Origin: Rhizobiales bacterium YIM 77505
GTDB taxonomy: Bacteria > Pseudomonadota > Alphaproteobacteria > Rhizobiales > Beijerinckiaceae
Direction of reading: 5' to 3'
DNA length: 64,000 nucleotides
NCBI GenBank assembly: GCA_000745135.1
Contig: JQNH01000001.1
Location: forward strand, 1,674,001-1,738,000
The notes under the pieces were generated by a model. That model did not search any database. It was not told the DNA's origin and saw nothing but the letters and a program-made list of their open reading frames with translations. Each line of letters starts with the position of its first letter. Positions within the stretch are counted from its first letter, which is position 1. Below are positions 7,173-14,561 of this stretch, one piece after another. Made by a program: the position numbers and the translations under genes.

Positions 7173-7944
7173 ATGGGGCCCGACACATCGCGCTGGCGCT
7201 CGTCCGACACCTACGACTACCTGGATCAGCTCGTCGCGCCTGACCTTGCCTGGGAATGCCTGAGGCGCAACGCCGTCTATCAACGCGATTTTGCCGAAAG
7301 CACGCGCTCCCCCGACGCCACCGAGCACCTTGCCGCGACAATCCAGCGGCGCTGGGGGCTGCGCTTTCGCGATCGACCCCGCGCTCGATGCGACCACCGC
7401 GACCGTATTCTGGGCGCCAGACATTGACCCGGGCACGGTCATTCTCAAGACCGTTCCTGCCACACCCCCCGTCGAAAGCACCGTCCTTCCCGAGCTCGAT
7501 CTGAATACCGCCCGCGCTGGCCCCGACGGGCTGAGCATCGTCCATGGCCGCGGATCGAGGGCCGTGCGGCTCTTGCTCCTGTCCGATGCTTCGCCGGCGG
7601 GCCCGCTCGTGGCCCTGGTTTCTCTGGGAGCCGACGGGCTTGACCGGATCGAGGCGGTCGCCCGCCTCTGGCGGGCCATCAACGGCCGGCGCATCCCGGC
7701 CGACGCGAGACTGACGAGCCAGCAACGACGACGGCTTCGCCGTATGCTTCAGGCCGTCGACGGCCGCCACGACGGCGCGAGCTATCGCGAGATCGCCGAG
7801 GCCATCTTCGGCGCCGCGCGCGTTGCCGATACGCCTTGGAAAACCTCCGCCCTTCGCGACGCGACGATCGATCTCGTGAAGGACGGACTCGCGCTGATCG
7901 CCGGCGGCTATCGCTCCCTCCTGCGCCGGCGACGCCGCCCATAG
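7173..7944 (+). pseudogene. DUF6499-DUF2285 transcriptional regulator, frameshifted
   Basis: The ATG at 7173 follows a GGAGGAAG ribosome site and opens a DUF6499 domain (DTSRWRSSDTYDYLDQL, then WECLRRNAVYQRDFAES). After residue 64 or so, the frame changes near 7365-7368 (GCGCTTTCGCG), where one extra T fits. The protein continues in the next frame as AIDPALDATTATVFWAPDID and ends in a full DUF2285 domain (GASYREIAEAIFG, then GGYRSLLRR). Joined, the protein would have about 256 residues, the usual length. It is a decayed gene, a sequencing indel, or less likely a programmed shift. The family regulates ICE genes. Confidence 0.75.
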
Positions 7945-8075
7945 CTCGGGCGGCCGCGGGGGTGCGATTTTAGCATCCGTATCTTCGCCATCCCCCGACG
8001 CAGCACCCCTCCGCCACCGTGGCCGCCGTTCGCCGGACCTCACCGGCGATCGCAACGAACGCCCGGAGGTGCGAC

Positions 8076-8351
8076 ATGACGAATCTCGCCGGCTTTCCGC
8101 CGCGCTTCTTGCGGACGCCAGAGGCCGCCGACTTTCTCGGCCTCTCCAGCCGGACGCTCGAGAAGCATCGGACCTACGGTACGGGCCCCGCTTATCGCAA
8201 GCTCGGCGGGCGCGTCGTCTACGCGCTGGACGATCTTAAGGCCTGGGCCGACCGCGGCGCGGTCACCTCGACGTCCGACCCGCGCGGCTCGGTGCTGCCG
8301 GCCAAGCGCCACGGTCCGGCCCCGGTGCAGGCCGGCCGCGGCCGCCGTTGA
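8076..8351 (+). CDS. Helix-turn-helix (AlpA/MerR-like) DNA-binding protein
   Basis: A 91-residue protein from the ATG at 8076, with GGAGG at 8065-8069. It has the excisionase-type HTH: FLRTPEAADFLGLSSRTLEKH, then GPAYRKLGGRVVYALDDLKAWAD, in which the last part is the wing. The C-terminus is basic. The gene lies 10 bases before the replication initiator gene, and this pairing recurs in ICEs with RPA-type initiators. It may regulate repA or act at the origin; both are inferred. Confidence 0.85.
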   Translation: MTNLAGFPPRFLRTPEAADFLGLSSRTLEKHRTYGTGPAYRKLGGRVVYALDDLKAWADRGAVTSTSDPRGSVLPAKRHGPAPVQAGRGRR

Positions 8352-8361
8352 GAGGCGGCGC

Positions 8362-9240
8362 ATGTCCCCGGCGCGACGCAATGGCGAACGCGATCAGCTC
8401 GATCTCTTCCGGGCGCTGCCGGGCGACCTCGCGCCGCGCGACGCGCAGGACCTCATGGCCTATCCATTCTTCTCGCTCGCCAAGTCGAAGCGGCTGACGC
8501 CGATCGACTTCAAAGCCGGCTCGATTGTCATCCGCGTCGAAGCAGTCCCGGAGCACGGCATGGCGACCATCTGGGACGCCGACGTGCTGATCTGGGCGGC
8601 CTCGCAGATCGTCGAGGCGCGCGATCTCGGCCTACGGCCGTCGCGCCTGATGGCGGCGACGCCTTACGAGATCCTCTCCTTCATCGGCCGCGGCGTGAGC
8701 GTGCGCGACTATGACCGGCTGAAAGCCGCTCTCGACCGCCTGCAATCAACCACCGTGGCGACGTCGATCCGCCAGCCAAGCGAGCGGCGGATGCACCGCT
8801 TCTCCTGGATCAACGAATGGAAGGAGCGAGCGGACGCGCACGGCCGTCCGCTCGGCCTCGAGCTGATCGTGCCGGACTGGTTTTACGCCGCCGTCCTCGA
8901 CGATGCGCTGGTCCTGACCATCGACCGCGCCTACTTCCGCCTGACCGGCGGACTGGAGCGCTGGCTCTACCGCCTGGTGCGCAAGCATGGCGGCCGCCAG
9001 CAGCACGGCTGGAGCTTCGACATCGCGTATCTGCACGCGAAGTCCGGCAGCCTCTCGCCGCTCAAGCACTTCGCCTACGACCTGCGCGAGATCGTCCGCC
9101 GGCAGACGCTGCCCGGCTACCGGCTGACCATCGAGCAGCCGCCGGACGCCCCCGAACGCCTCGCATTCGTTCCCGTCGCTTCCGCGGCCCTCGCTCCGCT
9201 GCGGCCGCGCGGGACTTCTCGCGCTGGGGACAAGCTGTGA
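8362..9240 (+). CDS. repA: Replication initiator protein A (RPA family)
   Basis: A 292-residue initiator with the family hallmarks: an N-terminal QLDLFRALPGDLAPRDAQD, then a MAYPFFSLAKSKR segment around residues 33-45, and a winged-helix core (WDADVLIWAASQI, PYEILSFIGRGVS, LTIDRAYFRLTGGLERWLYRL). Such proteins start replication of some alphaproteobacterial plasmids and of ICEs in circular form. Three iterons begin seven bases after its stop codon, followed by parA and a small ribbon-helix-helix gene. Together they make a plasmid-like replication and partition block inside the ICE. Confidence 0.9.
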   Translation: MSPARRNGERDQLDLFRALPGDLAPRDAQDLMAYPFFSLAKSKRLTPIDFKAGSIVIRVEAVPEHGMATIWDADVLIWAASQIVEARDLGLRPSRLMAATPYEILSFIGRGVSVRDYDRLKAALDRLQSTTVATSIRQPSERRMHRFSWINEWKERADAHGRPLGLELIVPDWFYAAVLDDALVLTIDRAYFRLTGGLERWLYRLVRKHGGRQQHGWSFDIAYLHAKSGSLSPLKHFAYDLREIVRRQTLPGYRLTIEQPPDAPERLAFVPVASAALAPLRPRGTSRAGDKL

Positions 9241-9246
9241 ATCGCC

Positions 9247-9313
9247 TCGTGCTATCAGGGACCCGGCCTGTCGTGCCATCGGGGACCCGATCCTCGTGCT
9301 ATCGGGGACCGGA
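9247..9313 (+). repeat. Three iterons after repA
   Basis: TCGTGCTATCAGGGACC at 9247, TCGTGCCATCGGGGACC at 9271 and TCGTGCTATCGGGGACC at 9294. The units start 24 and 23 bases apart, about two helical turns, with a core of TCGTGCYATCRGGGACC. Position and spacing fit binding sites of the neighbouring initiator. Confidence 0.75.
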
Positions 9314-9371
9314 TTCATCGAATTCGAGCGTCGATTCAAAACAATGCGCGCGGCCTAACTCTTCTAACCAG

Positions 9372-9424
9372 GATTCCTTCGGAATCTTTCTAACGGCCGC
9401 TCCGCGTTCCACACCTGTGGATGA
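9372..9424. promoter_or_regulatory. Inverted repeat and DnaA-box-like site, rest of candidate origin
   Basis: GATTCC-TTC-GGAATC at 9372-9386 is a perfect inverted repeat. TGTGGATGA at 9416-9424 reads TCATCCACA on the other strand, one mismatch from the DnaA box TTATCCACA. The local sequence between is less GC-rich than its surroundings. With the iterons this may form the replication origin. Confidence 0.4.
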
Positions 9425-9448
9425 GTGCCGCCAACGGGAGGCGGCGCC

Positions 9449-10087
9449 ATGATCGTCGCGATGCTCAACCAGAAGGGCGGCGTCGGCAAAACCACGCTCG
9501 CCCTCCACGTCGCCGGCGAATGGGCACGACGCGGCCAGCGCGTCACCGTCATCGACGCCGATCCGCAAGGTTCTGCCCTCGACTGGTCGCAGCAGCGCGC
9601 ACGCGAGAGCCTGCCACGCCTGTTCGGCGTCATCGGTCTGGCGCGCGATACGCTGCACCGGGAAGCGCCCGAGCTCGCGCGCAATGCCGATCACATCGTC
9701 ATCGACGGTCCGCCCCGCGTCGCCGGGCTCATGCGCTCGGCGCTGCTCGCGGCCGACCTCGTCCTGATCCCGGTGCAGCCGTCGCCCTTCGACGGCTGGG
9801 GATCGGCCGAGATGCTCACGCTGCTGAGCGAGGCGCGTGTCTATCGCCCGCACCTCGTTGCCCGCTTCGTCCTCAATCGATGTGGCGCGCGCACCATCAT
9901 CGCGCGGGAAACGGCGCTGACGCTCGCCGATCACGATCCGCCACTGCTCGCCTCCAGGATCGGTCAGCGCGTCGCCTTTGCGGAGGCCGCGCAGTCCGGC
10001 CGCCTCGTCTGGAAAGCACACACAGAAAGTCCGGCGGCGCGCGAGATCACCGCTCTTGCCGCCGAAGTCGGGAGGCTGGCGCGATGA
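9449..10087 (+). CDS. parA: ParA-type partition ATPase
   Basis: A 212-residue ParA/MinD-type ATPase. The deviant Walker A is QKGGVGKTTLALH (residues 8-20), followed by VIDADPQGSALDW and IDGPPR for the Walker A' and B regions. The ATG at 9449 follows GGGAGG. It lacks an N-terminal HTH, so it is the short type Ib class that relies on a small partner for DNA binding. That partner is probably the ribbon-helix-helix protein encoded directly downstream with an ATGA overlap. It likely partitions the replicating circular ICE. Confidence 0.92.
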   Translation: MIVAMLNQKGGVGKTTLALHVAGEWARRGQRVTVIDADPQGSALDWSQQRARESLPRLFGVIGLARDTLHREAPELARNADHIVIDGPPRVAGLMRSALLAADLVLIPVQPSPFDGWGSAEMLTLLSEARVYRPHLVARFVLNRCGARTIIARETALTLADHDPPLLASRIGQRVAFAEAAQSGRLVWKAHTESPAAREITALAAEVGRLAR

Positions 10088-10338
10088 CGCAGCGCTCTTC
10101 CAAACGCGCCTTCATCGCGCGGCCGGCCGATCCCGAACGCTGGATCAAGGCATCTGCACCGCGCTCCAACAGCAACGACGACGCGGCCGCCTTCACCGCG
10201 CGGCTGACGATCGACATCACGCCGGAGCTGCGCGGCCGCATCAAGATCGTCGCGTTTCAGCGCGGCCTGACCGTCGCGGACATGCTGCGCGACCTGCTCG
10301 CCCGCGAATTCCCTCCAGCCGAAGGAGACCAGCCATGA
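10084..10338 (+). CDS. Small ribbon-helix-helix partition partner
   Basis: An 84-residue protein. After a basic N-terminus, residues 41-80 (RLTIDITPELRGRIKIVAFQ, then RGLTVADMLRDLLAREF) show a ribbon-helix-helix fold like ParG/CopG. It starts within the parA stop codon and its own stop overlaps the DUF2840 start, so it belongs to one coupled operon. Type Ib ParA proteins use such small RHH proteins as centromere binder and autorepressor. Assigning it as the ParB/ParG analogue is inference from context. Confidence 0.8.
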   Translation: MTQRSSKRAFIARPADPERWIKASAPRSNSNDDAAAFTARLTIDITPELRGRIKIVAFQRGLTVADMLRDLLAREFPPAEGDQP

Positions 10339-10844
10339 CCGGTGCGCCTCACCTGCGCCTCGTGCCGTCGCCGCTTCCCGCCGACGGCCTGACACGCGTC
10401 GAGCTGACCTGGATCGAGAAGAAGGTCGAATACTGGATCCGCTTCGGCAAGGAGAAGGACGAGCAGATCCTCGACCGGCGCCGCCGCGTGCTCGCCTTCA
10501 CGCCCAACAGCGTCTTCGCCTTCGTGTGCTGGGCCTCCAACGACCATGGCACCATCTTGTCGCGCATCGACATCGTGCGCGCGATCGCGCCCGGCGAGCG
10601 CTATCAGACGCTGCCCTTCGTGCGCCCCGGCGGCGACATCCTTCTCAAGATGGAGGGCTGGCCGAAGGTCGAGCGCGTCCTCCAGATCGTCGATGCGATC
10701 GAGGCGATCGGCATCGACCCGGCCGAGGTGTCGCCGCATCACTGGCGCCACGTCCACAACCGCCTGACCGCCGGCGAGGAGCCGCGCCGCTACACCGTCG
10801 AGCAGCATCGGGCGATCCTCCTGCGGCGGAGGGTCGAGCCGTGA
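10335..10844 (+). CDS. DUF2840 protein
   Basis: A 169-residue protein with the DUF2840 core: TRVELTWIEKKVEYWIRFG, then RRRVLAFTPNSVFAFVCWASNDHGT, and VRPGGDILLKMEGWPKV. The family is confined to alphaproteobacterial ICEs and plasmids and always lies between parA and a TraF-like signal peptidase, as here. Both ends overlap neighbours by four bases (ATGA, GTGA). The biochemical role is unknown; the fixed position suggests a function in replication, partition or DNA transfer. Confidence 0.9.
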   Translation: MTGAPHLRLVPSPLPADGLTRVELTWIEKKVEYWIRFGKEKDEQILDRRRRVLAFTPNSVFAFVCWASNDHGTILSRIDIVRAIAPGERYQTLPFVRPGGDILLKMEGWPKVERVLQIVDAIEAIGIDPAEVSPHHWRHVHNRLTAGEEPRRYTVEQHRAILLRRRVEP

Positions 10845-11386
10845 CGCGCTTCGGCTACATCGTGACGACCTCCTTCGCCGTGTTGGCGGTCGGCGTCCTC
10901 TCCTTCCTTCCGGTCGTCCCGAAGCTCATCTGGAACGCGTCCGCCAGCGTGCCGCTCGGCCTCTATTCCATCGCGCCGGCGCGTCACCTCGAAGTCACTG
11001 ATCTGGTCGCCGTCCGCACGCCCGAACCGCTCGCCTCCTTCATGGCCGAACGCCGTTACCTGCCACGCGGCGTGCCGCTGATGAAGCGCGTCGCCGCCGT
11101 TGCGGGCCAGCAGGTCTGCCGCGACGGCGCACATATCACGATCGACGGCATCGACATGGGCGACGCGCTGGCGCGCGACCGCGCCGGCCGTGTCCTGCCC
11201 GCCTGGCACGGCTGCCGCCGCATCGCCGACGGCGAAGTCTTCCTCATGAACTGGGCCGCTCCCGACAGCATGGACGGCCGCTACTTCGGCCCGCTCTCCA
11301 CCAACACGATCATCGGCCGCGCAGTCCCGCTGTGGACCGACGAGGACGGCGACAGCCGCTTCCAATGGCATGCCGCAACGCGGTGA
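10841..11386 (+). CDS. traF: TraF-like S26 signal peptidase
   Basis: A 181-residue protein with a GTG start overlapping the DUF2840 stop. One N-terminal membrane segment (residues 8-27) is followed by the catalytic Ser36 in SASVPLGLYSI and Lys82 in VPLMKRVAAVAG, the Ser-Lys pair of family S26. TraF of RP4 processes and cyclises the TrbC pilin, and trbC is present in this ICE at 18138. It should act in the periplasm during pilus maturation. The stop is followed by a second DUF736 gene. Confidence 0.9.
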   Translation: MTRFGYIVTTSFAVLAVGVLSFLPVVPKLIWNASASVPLGLYSIAPARHLEVTDLVAVRTPEPLASFMAERRYLPRGVPLMKRVAAVAGQQVCRDGAHITIDGIDMGDALARDRAGRVLPAWHGCRRIADGEVFLMNWAAPDSMDGRYFGPLSTNTIIGRAVPLWTDEDGDSRFQWHAATR

Positions 11387-11432
11387 CGGCGCGCCGAGCA
11401 CGTCCCCCTTCACCGCACATAGGGAGCTTTCA

Positions 11433-11768
11433 ATGCCACAGATCGGAGAGTTCACCCGCACCAAGAACGGCTATACCGGCCATGTCCGCACGCTCACGCT
11501 CAACGGCGAGATGGTGCTCGTTCCGGCCGAACATTCGGACGCCGAGAACGCGCCGGACTACCGCGTCCATCTCGGCGACAGCAACGGTCCCGAGATCGGC
11601 GCCGGATGGAAGCGTACCGGCGAGAAGGCGGGCGACTACGTCTCCGTCCAGATCGACGACCCGGCGCTCGGCCAGCCGATCCGCGCCAACCTGTTCCAGT
11701 CGGGCGACACGAAGTCTGACTGGGGCCTGCACTGGAACCGCCCCCAGAAGCGGCCGGAGCGGGACTGA
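11433..11768 (+). CDS. DUF736 family protein (second copy)
   Basis: A 111-residue protein opening MPQIGEFTRTKNGYTG, with GAGWKRTGEKAGDYVSVQID and ANLFQSG, the DUF736 pattern. It starts at 11433 with AGGGAG upstream. It shares the family fold with the copy at 5879 but has diverged clearly, and it lacks the structured leader of that copy. It sits between traF and the transglycosylase, the standard place in this ICE group. The function is unknown. Confidence 0.9.
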   Translation: MPQIGEFTRTKNGYTGHVRTLTLNGEMVLVPAEHSDAENAPDYRVHLGDSNGPEIGAGWKRTGEKAGDYVSVQIDDPALGQPIRANLFQSGDTKSDWGLHWNRPQKRPERD

Positions 11769-11772
11769 GGCG

Positions 11773-12549
11773 ATGCCCATCCGCTCGCCATTGCGGAGAC
11801 GGAACAAGGCCGCCGGGCGACGCTCGCTCGTCCGGCGTCTTCCCGCTCTTCTCCTTTCCGGCCTGCTGATCGCCGCGCCGTTCACCAGCGTTGCGCTTGC
11901 GCAGAACGCGTCTGCCGCGCCTCTTCGGAGCAACCACACAATCGCTGACTACATCGCGGAAGCGGCGCGGCGTTTCGGCGTGCCCATCGCATGGATACGG
12001 GCCGTCATGGACGCGGAAAGTGCCGGCGATGTCCACGCCGTCTCTCGCAACGGCGCGATGGGCCTGATGCAGATCATGCCGGATACCTGGTCGGAGCTGC
12101 GCATGCGCTACGGTCTCGGCCGCGATCCGTTCGATCCGCGCGACAACATCCTGGCTGGCGCCGCGTACCTGCGCGAGATGCACGACCGTTACGGATCGCC
12201 GGGCTTCCTCGCGGCCTACAATGCGGGCCCGCAGCGTTATGACGAATACCTCGCCGGGGTACGCGCATTGCCGGCGGAGACCCGCGCCTATGTCGCTTTG
12301 CTGGCGCCCCTTATCGGCGGCAAGCCGCTCAAGCGCGCGACCACAATTTCGGCCGCTGATCCGCTCGCCTGGACTCGCTCTCCTTTGTTCGTCGTGCGCG
12401 CGAACGGCAGTCCGAATGCAGAACCATCGCAAGACCAGCGCGTGCGCGGTGACAACGCGACAGCACCACGAGCGCGGGACGCGGCAGCGCTTTCACCGCG
12501 CTCCTCCGGCCTCTTCGTCGCGCAGGCGAGTCCGGACCCGCAGCAATGA
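11773..12549 (+). CDS. Lytic transglycosylase (conjugation, VirB1-like)
   Basis: A 258-residue secreted protein. A basic start and a hydrophobic stretch (residues 24-43) form a signal peptide. The SLT catalytic domain follows with Glu82 in MDAESAGDVHAV, the GAMGLMQIMPDTW motif and AAYNAGPQRYDEY. Such enzymes cut peptidoglycan so that the type IV secretion channel can be built, like VirB1/TrbN. The start at 11773 is four bases after the DUF736 stop. The C-terminal 70 residues are low complexity and probably disordered. Confidence 0.92.
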   Translation: MPIRSPLRRRNKAAGRRSLVRRLPALLLSGLLIAAPFTSVALAQNASAAPLRSNHTIADYIAEAARRFGVPIAWIRAVMDAESAGDVHAVSRNGAMGLMQIMPDTWSELRMRYGLGRDPFDPRDNILAGAAYLREMHDRYGSPGFLAAYNAGPQRYDEYLAGVRALPAETRAYVALLAPLIGGKPLKRATTISAADPLAWTRSPLFVVRANGSPNAEPSQDQRVRGDNATAPRARDAAALSPRSSGLFVAQASPDPQQ

Positions 12550-12622
12550 CGCGCTCGTTGCCCAATCGCGATGTAGCGACCCCCAGCGCACAAGAGCGTG
12601 TGGTGAGGCGGGAGGGCGCAAC

Positions 12623-12744
12623 CACGACCGCACGATGGCAGGATAAAGGGGCGCGATGTGCGCGCCAGGACGGTCGTGCTTTTTCAATAGCTTGCATGCC
12701 GAAACCGCGAGGTGCGCCATCCCGGCGCAGCCTGCGGCTTCGGC
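12623..12744. other. Candidate origin of transfer (oriT)
   Basis: TGGCAGGATA at 12636-12645 is identical to the core of Agrobacterium T-DNA borders. Its complement contains TATCCTG-C, the nick site used by VirD2/TraI-type relaxases, so nicking is expected between 12638 and 12639 on the minus strand. It is enclosed by an 8-bp inverted repeat (CACGACCG 12623-12630, CGGTCGTG 12671-12678) with GGCGCG/CGCGCC (12650-12655, 12661-12666) inside. A large hairpin follows at 12698-12744. The relaxase gene starts 50 bases later. Confidence 0.7.
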
Positions 12745-12793
12745 ACTTTTGCAATGAATTCCGCTTCTTGACGCGATGTGCGGAGCCGCGGCC

Positions 12794-14533
12794 ATGAGCG
12801 CCGAGGACGACTTCCGCATCCGCCCTGGCCGCATCCGTTCCACCCGCACACAGCGGGCACGGCCCTTCATCGCACAGGCGCTCGCCGCCGCTGAGCGCGC
12901 CGGCGGCTCCGTTTCCCGGAAGGGGGTGATCGGCCCCGGCCATCGCTCCCGCTTTGGCCGCGGCCAGCGCGCCTCGGTACAGGCCAACCGGCTCATCACC
13001 GCGCGCTCGCGCGGCGCCGTCGTGAAGGCGCGCGTCGTCCGCCACAGCGCACGCGGCGCGCCGCTCGCGACCCATCTCGGCTATCTGCGGCGCGAGGGCG
13101 TCACCCGGGACGGAGAGAAGGCGCGGCTCTTTGGTCCCGGTACTGACGACGCCGATCCCAAGGCTTTTGCGGAGCGCTGCGCCGACGACCGCCACCATTT
13201 CCGCTTCATCGTGTCGCCGGACGACGCGATCGAGATGGCGGACCTCAAGCGGTTTACCCGCGACCTGGTCGGCCAGATGGAGAAGGATCTCGGGACGAGG
13301 CTCGACTGGCTGGCGGTCGACCACTGGAACACCGAGCACCCGCATATCCACCTGATCGTGCGCGGCGTTCGTGACGACGGCGAGAACCTCGTCATCGCAC
13401 GCGACTACATCAAGGAAGGCATGCGCGACCGCGCGCGCAACCTGATCACCCAAGAGCTGGGCCCGCGCACCGATCGCGACATCCGCACCGCGCTGGAGCG
13501 ACAGATCGAGGCCGAGCGCTGGACGAACCTCGATCGCCAGCTCGCGCGCGACGCCCATCGGACGGGCATCATCGATCTCGCGCGGCATCCCGATCGCCAG
13601 CCGGATGAATTCCATGCGCTGAAGGTCGGACGCCTGCGCAAGCTGGAGGCTCTCGGCCTCGCCGACCAGATCGGGCCGGGCCAATGGGTCATCTCTGAGT
13701 CTGCCGAGAAGCGGCTGCGCGAGCTCGGCGAGCGCGGCGACATCATCAAGCGGATTCATCGCGGCCTCGCGGAGCGCGGCCTCGAACGCGGGCCTTCGAG
13801 CTATGTGCTGGCCGGCGAGAGCCTGGACGAGCCAATCGTCGGCCGCTTGCTGGCCCGCGGGCTCGACGACGAGTTGAAGGGCACCGCCTACGCCGTCGTC
13901 GACGGCATCGATGGCCGCACCCACCACATCAGGCTTCCCGATCTCAACGCGGCCGGGGATTCCGCCCCCGGCTCGATCGTCGAGCTGCGCCGGTTCGACG
14001 ATGCGCAGGGCCGGCGGCGCGTCGCGCTCGCCGTCCGGTCGGACCTTCCGCTCGAGCAGCAGATCACGGCGAACGGCGCCACCTGGCTCGACCGCCGGGC
14101 CATCGCGCGCGAGCCGATCCCGCTCGGCGCCGGCGGCTTCGGCGCCGAGGTCCGCGCCGCGCTCGAGCGCCGCGCCGAGCATCTCATCGGCCAGGGGCTC
14201 GCCGAGCGGCAAAGCCGCGGGGTCAGCTTCAGCCGCAACCTGATCGAGAAGCTGCGGCGTCGCGAGCTCGATGCGCTGAGGGAGCGCCTCACCACCGAGA
14301 CGGGCCAAGCCTCCGTCAAATCCGCCGCCGGCGAGTACGTCGCGGGCACCTACCGCCGCCGCTTCGATCTCGCCTCTGGACGCTTCGCGATGCTCGATGA
14401 TGGCCTCGGCTTCCAGCTCGTGCCCTGGTCGCCCTCGCTCGAACAGCATCTCGGCCGCCATGTCTCCGGCGTCGCGCGCGGCGACGGCGGCATCGACTGG
14501 AGCTTCGGCCGCAAGCGGGGGATCGGCCTGTGA
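12794..14533 (+). CDS. Relaxase, VirD2-like with DUF3363
   Basis: A 579-residue mobilisation nuclease. The start at 12794 has CGGAG eight bases upstream; an ATG at 12776 is less likely. The metal-binding motif HPHIHLIVRG is at residues 182-191, and Tyr97 in HLGYLRREGV is a candidate catalytic residue. The rest is a DUF3363 extension, seen in relaxases of alphaproteobacterial ICEs. It should nick one strand at the oriT just upstream, stay covalently bound, and be passed to TraG. This is a MOB-P-type relaxase by motif and nick site. Confidence 0.92.
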   Translation: MSAEDDFRIRPGRIRSTRTQRARPFIAQALAAAERAGGSVSRKGVIGPGHRSRFGRGQRASVQANRLITARSRGAVVKARVVRHSARGAPLATHLGYLRREGVTRDGEKARLFGPGTDDADPKAFAERCADDRHHFRFIVSPDDAIEMADLKRFTRDLVGQMEKDLGTRLDWLAVDHWNTEHPHIHLIVRGVRDDGENLVIARDYIKEGMRDRARNLITQELGPRTDRDIRTALERQIEAERWTNLDRQLARDAHRTGIIDLARHPDRQPDEFHALKVGRLRKLEALGLADQIGPGQWVISESAEKRLRELGERGDIIKRIHRGLAERGLERGPSSYVLAGESLDEPIVGRLLARGLDDELKGTAYAVVDGIDGRTHHIRLPDLNAAGDSAPGSIVELRRFDDAQGRRRVALAVRSDLPLEQQITANGATWLDRRAIAREPIPLGAGGFGAEVRAALERRAEHLIGQGLAERQSRGVSFSRNLIEKLRRRELDALRERLTTETGQASVKSAAGEYVAGTYRRRFDLASGRFAMLDDGLGFQLVPWSPSLEQHLGRHVSGVARGDGGIDWSFGRKRGIGL

Positions 14534-14561
14534 TGAGAGGATCGGACAAGGAGAGCGCGTG

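Noticed and set aside
12329-14461. A 710-residue minus-strand open frame opposite the relaxase
   Set aside because: It is the antisense shadow of a high-GC gene: no start with a ribosome site, no family-like motif, and the plus strand has a well-known relaxase.
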